64,000 nucleotides of DNA from Motacilla alba alba. Taxonomy: Eukaryota; Chordata; Aves; Passeriformes; Motacillidae. This document shows, piece after piece, positions 24,698 to 36,300 of the stretch. The notes beneath the pieces were generated by a model that saw only the letters and a program-made list of their open reading frames with translations, made no database searches and was not told the DNA's origin. Position 1 is the first letter of the stretch, and each line of letters begins with the position of its first letter. The stretch spans positions 5,968,649-6,032,648 of the forward strand of contig NC_052027.1 in assembly GCF_015832195.1 (NCBI RefSeq). The letters run 5' to 3'. The translations under genes and the position numbers were made by a program.

Positions 24698-27689
24698 GAC
24701 AAGCTCAGCCAGGGCTACCTGCACGGCCAAGACTGACATTTGAACATGACTCTCAGTCTCTTTCCAAGAGACTTACAGAGAGCCAGTCATTCTCCATCCC
24801 CTTTGTCTTTAAGAAAGTTTAATATTAATTTAGCTCCTTTTGAATCTACTTCCAAGCTAGAGGCCAGGCCATCTGCAATATTTTCACAAGTGACAAACTG
24901 GATTAAAAGCACAAGGAACACCCACTCTGGACTCACTCACTTCTTCCAAACCATGGTAATTCAGGACAGAAGGGACACCAGATTTACTGAGAAGCTGCAA
25001 CCTGCACGCAGACATGCCAGTGAAGTCACTCACTGTACACACAGGGAAACTGAACAAAGCACTTGCTTTTCTTCTGTGCTGTCCCCTCATTTACAAGAAT
25101 GTCCTCTAAGACATCTGCTGGAGTCCTGCAACAGGAACGGAAATGGAAGAGCTCCAGTGGGAACTCAGGGGTTTCTTTCTTTTTCCCATGAACTGAACAT
25201 TATGGAATTTTAACAGATGTTCTACTTGGTCATAGTTAATAAAATGAATTATGCAGGAATTAAAAATCTGGCTCCATTTGCCTATATAAGATCTCAGCAG
25301 CAGAACTCCATTCCCATTTAGGAATTCTAAAGGATTTGCAGTGGATTTATAGTCTGCTCCTGCCTTATTATGAGATGCCTGGAAATTTTACCAGTTACCA
25401 AATTTTCTCTGTTGTAGGAAATGTGAATAAATTTACCTGTTCATTGATTGATCTTAGAAGCATGATCCAGTTCCTACAGTGCTGCACACTGGTACTCTGC
25501 AGCCAGGGGAAGGGGCAATTATCATTGGATTTGCTTTGGAAATGACATCATGGGAATTCCACATCATTTCACAGCCTCTGATTTCTGCCGTTTATTCAAA
25601 GTCTCATTGAGCAACCTAATAACCATACTCCCACTTTGTGCTTTTTTACAAAAGCCTTCCTCTTGGAGCACAGATGTCTCTGTCAGGCTTCTGCTGCCAA
25701 CAGAATGATGCACTGTACCTCACCTCCCTTTCCATTTTAGGATTAGTTCAGTGTAACTCCATCAAAGGGAGATGTAAAGACCAAAATGTAATGGAGATGT
25801 GAGAGAAGAGGCACCAAAAAGGTGAAAAGAGTCACAGCCAAAACTTTCAAGCGTGGAGGTTCACTCAAAGTTATTTCCAAATGCATTATGCATTTAGCCA
25901 TCTTCTTTCTCTTCTAATATCCATCTGCTCAGAAAGCATTCTGAGAAGATAAAGGGGATAAGTCAGAGTGAGAATCAAAACTGAAGGATGAAACCTTGCA
26001 CCAGCACAGCAGCTAAAGCCAATTACATGGAGCAGAGTAAGGCTGTCCTGAAAAGATCTTCTATACTAAAGCAAGGAGATGAGGCTTCCACACCACACTC
26101 CATTTATAAACAGACTTATTTTCACTGAAATTCAATCAGCTGGCAAGCAGATCCCTGTCCAGAAATCTTCTTGATATAATATAAAAAACTGTATCCCAAC
26201 GCAACAGCTAAAATTAATCTTTCTTAAACTCCAGCTCAAGAACTTTGCCAACACAAGAATATAATCATCTGAAAAACATCAATATTCTCAGCCTCTTCCA
26301 ATTTTTTTAAAATGAAAAATCATTTGAAGACCCTCTATCCAAAAATTCCCACTCCATTATAACTAAACAAAGGGGTTTGTGTAGGCAGAGAACCAAAGCA
26401 TGTAAACATGTAAAAGTCAGCTAGAATTAAGTACCATCTGATATGTGCTATGGAGCTACCAGGATGTGTCTAATAATGAATTAATATAGATTTTTATCTG
26501 AAAAGAAAGACCCTAAAGGAAGAAGTGTACTCAAAGAAAAGGAAAAAAATACCAAGATTAAATGGATTAAATGTCAGGCTTACAACAGCTCTAGCTGAAG
26601 GTGCAAAAAGCTGTTACTCTAGTGGACATTGCTTTACAAAATTTAGTGTCAGAAAAATGCAACAGTCTTAACAGTGTTAAATTCAAAGGTTTTTTTTTTT
26701 CTTTTTAAACATCACCTATGATTTGCTTCATTTTTAAGAGAAAGCACATTTCATTTAGTAATCATTTATTTCTCATTCTATTGGACAGAGTCTTCCAAAA
26801 AGCAATACTTCAACTGAAATCAGTTCTGAAGGATCTTTTATGAATATACATAATGAAGAGAACTCCCATTAAATTTCCAACAAAGTGTTGCCATTTTGAG
26901 TAAACAAAGTTATCTCAGCAGGGTCACACACTGTGCCATGAATATGGTCTGCAAATTAATTACCACCCTGACATATGCCAAAACAAATTTTAAGGATAAT
27001 AGCACACAGTAGCAACCATGTGCTTTATCTACCTGTTAGTATGCAAAATCTGTACTCAATGGGATCTAAATTTATTCATTTATTCACAACCCCTCTGAGA
27101 AATCAAACAGAATCATATTCATTCGCCTTTTTTGCCCGTCAGCAAATGAAATCTGAGTGAATAACACATTTAGTGAGCCAGAAAATAAGTACAGGACAAA
27201 GCTATGGTGGGGGTTACATTTCAGAAAAGCAGGTGTCATCTTTGCACAAATAACTAATTTTTTTAACTCTCCAAAGTGCTACAATAAACTGCAGTGCATT
27301 GGCATTTGTCAGCACTTTAAGGAACACTAAGTTTGGTGTTTCTCATTTTAGGTAATACCCATCTTTATTCTGTACTTGTAACAAGAGCTGCCCAACATAA
27401 CTGTCCTGAAAACAGTTTTCAGCATGAAGAAAGGCTTTAAAAAGCAGAGCTATTGAATGAAGATTAAAAAGCCTCTGCAACTGGCTTTATTATCAACGGC
27501 AACACAGACAAGAGACCTGAGCCTGTGTTTAAAGCAGAAGAGGGAAGATCCAAACCTTCCTTTCGGTATCCAGACCTAACCTTCATCCACTTGAGTTACA
27601 TGAGAAGACAAAGCCACCCAGCACATCCAAAATGTCCCATGGAGAATCCTTCCTGGACACCAGGCTGTGTCCAGCCACATGCCAGGAAA

Positions 27690-27872
27690 GAATTCCTGCC
27701 TGTGAGGATGGGGAGCCCCCGGCACAGGGTGCCCAGAGAAGCTGTGGCTGCTCCATCCCCAGCTCAATGCCAGGTGGGATGGACCTGGGGCAACCTGGGA
27801 AAGTGGAAGATGGGGGTAGAACAAGATGGGATTTTTGATCCCTTCCGACCTAAACCTTTCTGTGATTTTATG
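27690..27872 (+). mobile_element. CR1 LINE 3' fragment
   Basis: A sense-oriented CR1 tail with GGTGCCCAGAGAAGCTGTGG and the end CCCTTCCGACCTAAACC followed by TCTGTGATTTTATG. It lies in intron 5 about 0.9 kb from exon 5 of SLC25A26. Its left edge is approximate. Confidence 0.88.
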
Positions 27873-28246
27873 TTTTCCTAGGAGCCAACTGATCTCTCTA
27901 TTTCAGGTGCACATACATCATGCAATTTCTGTTTTGTCAGAAGATGATCTCCTGGGATCTGATACTGAAACAGTTTTAGTCAGGGAGTTTATCAGTAGGT
28001 TTTTCTACTTCTTTTATAAACTGCCCTCAGTTCACACAGCATATCAAGCACTTCCATGACACTCATCCTGGAATTCACAGTACATTTATAAAAGATTTTA
28101 GTTTAGGAAGTATTTTCTTCTGAGTGGGCCAAAATATTTTTAGCCCTATTTTTTTTTTATAACAGTGAAATACTTCTGATTTAGAGTTAAGTAATGCCAT
28201 ATCAAATCTGCAGACTGGGTGACTAAATGCATTTCTTTCACACATT

Positions 28247-28270
28247 AAAAAAAAAAAAAAGAAAAAAAAA
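28247..28270 (+). repeat. Poly(A) tract
   Basis: A14, then G, then A9, in intron 5 about 490 bp from exon 5. Confidence 0.95.
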
Positions 28271-28760
28271 TAGAGAGAGCACAATCCTCTCTATATAAAC
28301 ATGACAAATAATCCCTTGGCATCTGCTGACAAATATATTTAAAGAAAGCCTAAATCAGTCTGTGCTAAACTTGGCCTGATGCCACCAGTTCACCATTGTT
28401 GGCATATATAGTTCACATGATGCAATCACAAGACTTGAGAAAGTTTCCAGTACTTTAGTTTATGGTTTTCTCACATTAACATATACCTTTCCATCCTTTT
28501 TCAATTCAGCAGCAACAGAACTGGGAGACAGGATGGCAAATGAATTTTTGCACATATCAAAGGTTTTCTTAGTGCTCATTATCAGTATTCTATTGAAATT
28601 ACAGGCTGGTAACTTACCTAGAATGAAATATGCTGGGATTTAGAGCTTAAGGTTAGAGCAACTGATCTCAATTGTACTGTTATCTCTTGTTAGAAAACTG
28701 AGGCAAAGGAAGCAATTGAAAAAAAAAAAAGAATAAAAGCGAAAAAGACAAGTGTTTTAC

Positions 28761-28808
28761 CTCTCTTAATACGGTGCTTTTATAACCCCGATAAAGGCCT
28801 TGAATACC
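28761..28808 (-). CDS. SLC25A26: SLC25A26 coding exon 5 (GLYRG loop)
   Basis: This 48-nt exon encodes 16 residues, 136-151: GIQGLYRGYKSTVLRE. It is the matrix helix and the start of helix 4 of the second repeat and carries the GLYRG element typical of mitochondrial carriers. The acceptor is CTTTACAG and the donor GAG/GTAAAA. It matches a human exon of the same size. In human the next exon begins with IPFSLVQFP. No segment of that kind, and none for the third repeat, was recognised to the left, so intron 5 is longer than 28.7 kb or a divergent exon was missed. Confidence 0.95.
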
Positions 28809-29993
28809 CTGTAAAGCAACAAAAGAAAGCATCATCCAGGGGGAATGAGTTTGTCAAAGACCACAATTTATTGGTGATTATGAGGCAAGCATTACAGCCC
28901 TAAAGTGTCACACCTCAGCTTCAAATTGACTGTATTGATTATAACACTGTGTACTGTATTCCATTATTTACAGTGCCAGAGGGTTTTATTTTCACCTCCT
29001 TAGCCTTGATTCAAAGCCTTTATCAAGACAAATGTTTTCTATTTTTAACCAGCTGAAAATACTCAAAACAATTAAAACTTATTTTATAAGTGTATATAAA
29101 ATTATGTTGTTTATTATTATAGGGCACTTAATTCAAGTGTTTGGCAAGGCTTATGGTTCTCTAGCCAGCTATATGGAAAGGGAAAAACATATGGTTTTGA
29201 CAGAATCAGCTTTTAAAGCAGAATCAAGTCACTGAAAGAAGGGTGCAGGGTTATCACAACAGTTTCCATTTGAAAGCAAATAAAAATCAAGTGGATCATT
29301 TGAAGGTCATATTTATGTCTTCCTTTCCCTGCGTTTTACACTTAGAAAATGTATTATACTATTTTTCTCCACACTGTTTTTAGGAGCTGCTTTCTGTTAT
29401 GGAACACAGCTTGAAAATCCCCCCTTGTGAAACTCTGCTAAAACAGACATGAACAGGTTTTCACAGGAGGGAACTCCTGAAAAGAAGACAAAGGCCCTTA
29501 TTTTTCAAAAGTAACTAATACTGGGTGAGCACTCATTTCCAGAACTCCTCCTGGCTCCTCCAGAGCCTCTCTGAAATGCTGCCTTTTGGTCATCCCCTCC
29601 AAAGCCTGCTTCAAAAACTGGGAGCCATTCAGCAAACGACACACAGAGACTCAGTGTCCTGCTGCCCCAGACAAGGACTGTTTGCACAAATACAAGCAGA
29701 GCTTTGGAATCTGGAAGCTAAATCCTTTTTTTTTTTTTTCCCTCATCATCTTCCAATGTAGGTATCCCATATAAAAAGAGGAGAAAAAAAGAGTTGCTTG
29801 GAGCATGCCCCAGGGGGAGGTGGGAGCTTGGTTTCCTCAATCATAACACGCCAACCACTTTTAAGAACAGAAGAATAGATGGAAAAGTGCTGGGAAGGCA
29901 CAGAACTGGAATAAAGTTGTAGGAATGCTTCTGGATGTGTATGGCACTGAGTGGGAAGGATGAAAATGTTGAGGAATGTTGCTCTGAACTCAC
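28809..29993 (-). other. SLC25A26: SLC25A26 intron 4
   Basis: 1185 bp between exons 4 and 5 with consensus GT/AG ends. Nothing else recognised in it. Confidence 0.9.
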
Positions 29994-30098
29994 CTCATGG
30001 TACAAGGTGTGGGACAGGATCCGGAGAGTGCTCGAGGAAGGAGAAACCTGGGCCCTTTGCTTGACAACCTCGGATGGAACCCGGATGAGACAGGCAAC
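29994..30098 (-). CDS. SLC25A26: SLC25A26 coding exon 4 (second carrier signature)
   Basis: This 105-nt exon encodes 35 residues, 101-135. It starts [18 protein letters not shown], which is nearly identical to human and contains the second carrier signature PSEVVK (P108, E110, K113). It continues [13 protein letters not shown], the second matrix loop, which is more divergent, as expected. The acceptor is TTTTGCAG and the donor GAG/GTGAGT, both strong. It is phase 0 on both sides, so it could be skipped without shifting the frame. A CTCF-like motif lies about 410 bp upstream of it in intron 3 (30509-30522). Confidence 0.96.
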
Positions 30099-30508
30099 CT
30101 GCAAAAGAACCTGGGGTCAGGCAGCCATTGCTGGCTTCTCTTCATTCAGCAAACACTCCTTCCAAGAACAGACACCTGACAAATGAGGAAATCAGGTTCG
30201 TAATTATAGGACATAAAGGTGCTCATGAGCAGCTTATGCATTTGTTCTGAGAGCCATGTACTTTCTGATCACAAAGTTATACTAACAGGAGCATGGAAGC
30301 ACCCTTGGAATTTTTAACTTCAAAAACAGCAGTGGATTTGAGTTGAGAAAATCACTGATAAAACCAAAATTTGAATCCATCCTGTCTTTTGGCAGTCACA
30401 GGAATTGACTGTTCCCATTCCACAGGACAGTTCCCCCTACTTTCACAGATGTAAAGTGAAGATTCAGGACTATAAGACCAACAAACTTCTTTCTTTGGTA
30501 ATTCCTTT

Positions 30509-30522
30509 GTGCCCTCTAGTGA
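30509..30522 (-). promoter_or_regulatory. CTCF-like motif (13 of 14 positions)
   Basis: Plus-strand GTGCCCTCTAGTGA matches the reverse CTCF core at all but the last base. It lies in intron 3 near exon 4 of SLC25A26. Confidence 0.4.
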
Positions 30523-32838
30523 CTGACAGCAGGAGCCATTCTGGTCAGCTTTAAACACAACAAATTCCAAGCTTTACCTTAAAATACACACCATGCTTCA
30601 TTCAAGGTAAAGCATTGGATTGATCCCTTCCTGCAGAATGACTTTCCTGGACTCTGCAGCTGGATGTAATAATTTGGCTGCTGCCACAAAGCTTCAGCTT
30701 TGCTGGAAAAGCCAGGCTTGGATTTTAAATATTCACCTGCCACTTTGGCTTCAGGTAGGGGTTAAATTAAGCTTGTGTGCACATAATTTCACAGAATGAG
30801 GATCCTGAAGTGTGGGAGTTACAAGCCTCTCATCCCTCTAGAAAATGCCTATTCATCAGCACTTAAAATTTTAAGGAGAGTTTGTCTTCAGTTGGCTCCA
30901 GGGATACTTACAGCAGTGACGGGACTGGTGGCAAAACACTGCAGACTCCACAGGCCTTTGCCAGATTTTTAGCCTGCCTGGAGACCATCCCTGGCACAGA
31001 TGGCATCCTGTGCTGGGCTCAGGAACACACTGTAGCTCCTAGACACAAAGGTGATCACAGAGCACTTCAAGTGCAGAGCAGCCCAGGTGAAAGCTGCCCA
31101 TCTGAAGTGGCAAACCAAGCAGCTAACTGGGAAATCCATGTGTGCCAAAGAAAGTACAGGAATTCACTGGAGATTGCACAGACACAGGAACTTGAGTGGT
31201 CATTTGTGGGTAAGACAGTATAAGGTTTAGGTTTCATTTTCACAAAGATACCAAGAAAAAATCTGTTATCCTGTTACATTCCTACGAGTTTACTGGACAA
31301 CAATATCCAAAAGTCATTACAAACAGATCTAACTCCATGTGCTCTTCAATTCTCAGGGTCAAAAATAACAAGTGACCCCAATCTGTCAAGAAAATAAGAA
31401 CTGTCAAGTTTTTTTGATAGTTCAGCATAAATATTTATAGAACTTCATGCTTCATAACACTCCGTGTCCTTATATTAGCTTTTTATTCCTTAAAAATATG
31501 GAGGCAGGAGGAAAGCTTTAAAAAGGCTGGGATGAAAACAATCTAGTCAATCAAGACCAGACAAAGAGCTCAGCGTGGCTTCCTGACATCTGGGGTGCTG
31601 CAGTTTTGGCAGGAGAAGGGTGGCCACAAAGTAATGTCTCCATTTCCCCCTGACTACTTGGGGTGCATTTCATTTCAAATTAACTTTGATGTTTCTTCCA
31701 TTTGAATCTGTGCTTACAGGGGAGTCTGTGGCTGCACAAGAACAAAAACAGTGATTACACTGTGCTGTTCTGAAAGGAAATAAAGGCTCGTGTCACCTGG
31801 GCAATGCTGTCAGATTGGTTCCATAGGGCACTTCTGGTATTCAAAGAGCCACGAGTTGCAGCTGCCAGCATCAGACTGCAGGGTGACATTTTCACTGTCA
31901 CCCTGAACTTACAGCGTGGCACCTTGTTTGTTCCTGCCCATGCACCTTCCTGTCAACAACAACCCCAGCAGGCTTTTGATGTGGAGAACAGGGCTCTGAA
32001 GGGAAGTATGCAAGATTAAGTTCACATGTATCTTATTAAAAAAGTAACAGCCTGGCTGGTGGGTGCAGAAGAATCTCAACTCTATCAAGCTCTGATCCCA
32101 ATCACTGCAGAACCTCCCAGGTAATCCTGCCAAAGGAGAGAGAACACAATGCACCTCTCCAGGCTTTGCTTTCTTGGACAAGGGTGCTCAGGCAGCACCA
32201 GTATGGTTACACTGCACCAAGAGAGCCCACACTTCAGTTTCCAGATGTGAAAGCTACGAGCAAATGGCACAGGGAGGGTGAGGGACGCAGTGTGCAGCTG
32301 TCCCACACCTTCACCTGCATCCACCACGGGATTCACAGAGACAGAACACAGACATGGCCCCACACAGGGGGCCCAATCAGCTCCCCAGTCACCAAGGTCC
32401 CAGGGAGAAATGGTTTTTAATCTCTTGGCTGTTCACACAGCCTGCTGCTTGACACAGAGGAGCACAACACAGCCCACCAAGCTCAGGCCATTCCTGGTGC
32501 ATCCTGCTGGATTTGGGGATGACCTGGTGACAAATCAGCTCTGTGCTGAACATCTGCAGAGCCGGCCATGGAGAGGGTCCAGCAGTGGGGGCTCAGCCAC
32601 CCCAGCTGACATTAGGGCATCAGGCAGCAGCACCCCATTGACTGGGGCCATGCTCATTTTCCCAAGCTGGTTCTGGAGCCAGGGGCTATTCCCATCTTTT
32701 GATGGGAGCAAAAGGACAGAATCAAGATCCTGGGAAAGTTCAGGTGCTGCCCTATAGGCTCCTTCCTTATTTACCAGGTCAGGTAGCACAATGTCAATGC
32801 AATGTATACATACCACAAGGGCAGGAAGACTGCCCTTG

Positions 32839-32855
32839 TAATAATAATAATAATA
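32839..32855 (+). repeat. (TAA)n microsatellite
   Basis: Five to six TAA units in SLC25A26 intron 3. Confidence 0.9.
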
Positions 32856-33297
32856 GTACTGAATAATGTAAAAATTGAATAATACTGAAACAAAAGGCTC
32901 AAGAATTTTCAAATTTAAACTATAGGAAGACCTGATTTTACAGCTACAAGCAAAGCTATTAATAGTTTACAGAGCAGATGTGCAGAAATGACAATATTAG
33001 CACCTATACCTTTCCAGCTTTTTAATGCTATGACAACTTCTGAGCAAGAGGGTACTGAATTTAAAAATCTTGTCCCAAATCATTACTAGCTCAAAGAGTG
33101 ACTTCGGTATTTAGACAAAAACCTGTGTGCTTTTTAAATTCAATTTGAATTTACTGACTTGCATTAGCCAGTCAGGAAGAAAAGCTAAAAACAGGTGTAT
33201 TTCATTAACATTTATCTATGTATTGCTAAGACAGTGTATGTTCTAATTAAATTAAGGTAATTCCTTTCCTCTGTCAGGTGAGGGAAAAGCGTTCTAC

Positions 33298-33373
33298 CTT
33301 TCGGGTACTCCTTGCACGAACCAACGCTGCCATCTCCTGGTGGATTTATGTTGGAACCAGACTGTCCTGGCTG
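33298..33373 (-). other. Candidate extra exon in SLC25A26 intron 3
   Basis: A 76-nt segment is bounded by a good acceptor (GGTCATTCTTCACAG) and an acceptable donor (AAAG/GTAGAA). It contains several CpGs, unlike the surrounding intron. Taken as an internal exon it would be open in frame 0 but would shift the frame of exon 4, since 76 is not a multiple of 3. Taken as an alternative first exon, an internal ATG gives MAALVRARSTRK plus one base, again out of phase. It may be an untranslated or frame-breaking alternative exon, or chance. Confidence 0.25.
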
Positions 33374-36300
33374 CTGTGAAGAATGACCAGAGCAAATAAA
33401 GTCCCCAAAGTGCCATGAAACTTTAGATACACACCAATACAGTTTGTTTCAGTATAAATGTGGCTGTAGCAAACAGAAAATAAGATCTACTGTAAATAGA
33501 GCACCAGGAGTCCACCCAAAGCCTTTCCTATGGGCTCACCTAAGTTTACTGGAAACACCTGATCTTAAAACTGGAACTTCTGCATAGGGGCCAATCCCAC
33601 CTAAAGTTGGAGCAGCTGTTCAGAATCAGGCAGATTCATCTAATTCAGCACAGGAGTACCCAGCACTTTTCTTTGTGTAATAAAAAAGAACAAAGTGGCA
33701 TGGTCCTGCTTACACAGAGGCTCAGTGCAAAGGGACAATGCCAATATCTTCAGAAAAGAACACAACAACTCCTGATCTTCAGTCCTCTATTATGATCCAA
33801 ATATTAACATATCTTATTTGGATTAACAGCCTTTTCCTTCCACCCTTTGTGCTCCAGGAAAAGCATTTTCCCCCTGGCTGGATTTGTAGGGTTTGGTGGA
33901 GAACCAAAGATAACATACATTTGTTTTTAGGCACCTCCACTACAGTTTGACCACCAACCTTGTGAGCTGGGCACGAGGTGCATCCAGGAACATTTGGAAG
34001 AGGACAGAGCAGGTGCCATAGTGGCTATTAAGGGCTTAGGCTGGGCTTTAAGCTGGGCTGTGCACAGGTTTAAGCACAGGTTTCCTCAGAAGCAGGGACA
34101 CAGCTGGTACAACACTTTCAGCTTTGCAGCTCTAGGGAGAGCAGCTTGAGGAAGCATTTATCTCCTCCTGCAGCATCCTGCACAGCTGATGATCTGACTC
34201 ACACAGTCCCAAAAGCTCCCACAGCCATCGAGTCTGAGCACTTGTTATCTTTAATAAGAGACAGAGATTAGCCCTGCTGTAAAACTGAAGCAAGAGCCCC
34301 ATTTCTGGCACCTGATGAGCTCCTGGCTAATGAGCTGGACTGTTCTCTGCACTGGGCTTAGGTGAGCATCAAGACCAAATATTTTTCCCCTTATTAATTA
34401 GCCAGCCATTCTGCTCCAGGGCAGGAGAAGGGCGGTCTGAGGACAAAGACCTGCTATGGAATTTGTGAGTGGCTGGTGATTTAGGAATCTACACTCAGTG
34501 ACTCTGAGCAAATCTCTGGCTTGCATAGCTCAGCCCACTTGAAAATTTAGTACAGAAACATGGAGTAAGCGCCAGAAATCTTTTCTTTTGTTGCAGCTTT
34601 AAACCCTTTAGAACCCTTTCTAAAGGATTTTAATATTTAAATTTCCCAAGCAGGAAGTTAGTTTTAAGGACTTTACCTGTCTGAGGCTGGGAAGCTTTAA
34701 TTGATGTTCACCATATTAGTTCAATACTTAACACAAAAGTAAAGGAATATGCCTGGGGACAATTTCTCTTAAAGGTCATTTGCATAAGTTTATTCTTAAT
34801 CAAATAGGAATATAATTTATGACACTATAAAATTTTGCATCCAGAGAGCAGAGACTTTAGGCTAAACCTCTCCATACCTGTGCAAGATAATCACTAACCC
34901 ATCAGGGAGGAAAAGCTGCTGCACAAAAATGACAACAACAAAGATGCTATGATTCATCAAAGGACATATGTTTAGGCTGCAGTCAATCTGCTAACAAAAT
35001 CCTAATCTCTCACCCCATTTCTGAAGGTCAGAAGGATTGCCTGCTGAACAGAATGGAAAATAAGCAAGAAAAAAAGAACAAATCTAAGACCCTGTTCAAA
35101 GAGAAGCAGCAATAAATTGGAATTTTTGGGTTTTTTAAGTGTAACCTGCATTAGCCCTGACTATACTGCTGCAGACAAAAGCTACCTTGTAGCTCAAGTT
35201 TGCTTTGCTGCTGGTTTTCTGTGGATTCTGTTTCTGGGGTTTTTTTAATATAAAAAATGCTGCTTCCCCCATAGGTTAATATGTCATAATCTGAATGTCT
35301 CCATTTCTTTGTCAGATGCTCCCTTCCAAGTAGGAAGTTACTATTTTTGATCTGAAACATGAAAAATGTCCTTTTCCTTTTCTCAGATAACTGAATTATT
35401 AAAATATTAGGCAAGTTTAAAATGGAAAGGTCTTAAATTGCACTGATTTCCTTTGGATCTGGAGAATAAAGGGGAAATTTCCCTCTTGGTTCATGTCAAA
35501 GGCTCTCAACAAAACTTGAATTCAGCACTGCAGCCTTCCATGCCTCTTCAAACCCTGTAAATTTATGCTTGGTTCTCAGCTCTCCCTGGGATGCCCCTCT
35601 TCAACAGAAGGGAAAAAATGACTGCAATATTATGAGATTAGCAAAGTATTTCATCCTCCAAATAAGTGCTTCTAACTGTGGTCACAGCTCTTGGGTTGGA
35701 AACATTAGCTAGCAGGGAGCATGAGCTGTGAGCTGCAGATGGAAGATGAACTGCTTCACCCTTCCCACCACCAGGAAAAGAGCAGAAAAGGGAGGAACAT
35801 GAAATATCCTCATATTCATATATCTGGTTCTTCTATTCCTTGGACAGAGCACCTGAACTGCTGCAATCACACACCCAAAACATTTCAATCACCAATAAAC
35901 CTTCATCGAAATAACTGCTGCCCTTTTGACCAAAACAGAACAAAAATACAAGTGTCTCTGGTCAGTAACTCACAGTGGGTCACAACTGCAGCTGTGAACA
36001 AGTCCTTCCACATGTGCTTACCAGCAGGCTGTGCTAGCTGCTAGAGCACAGAGCACACAGAATGGAAGAGTTAACTCCTGTTTTAATGAGGGAGTTATCT
36101 CCAGGGATGACAGAAACTGCCCCCTACATGTACTGTACACTGCCTTTAAGTGCCAGCCCCGGGGAAAGTGTTCACCTTCAGCACGAAGCCTCAGAATATG
36201 CTAAATCTTATTTCTCCCCCACAGCACAGAGTGCCCTTCCTGCACAGTGCAATCCAGCCCTGTGTAAAGCTGCTGGGGTCATCAACAGGTGACTCCACTC

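Larger units (their letters stand above)
21087..28760. other. SLC25A26 intron 5, right part
   Basis: Noncoding, with the solo LTR at 24252-24697, a CR1 tail at 27690-27872 and simple T and A tracts. The rest shows no gene that I can support. Confidence 0.75.

Noticed and set aside
32278..32757. 159-codon plus-strand open frame in intron 3
   Set aside because: Ser/Thr/Pro-rich chance frame without splice or start support and no family match.
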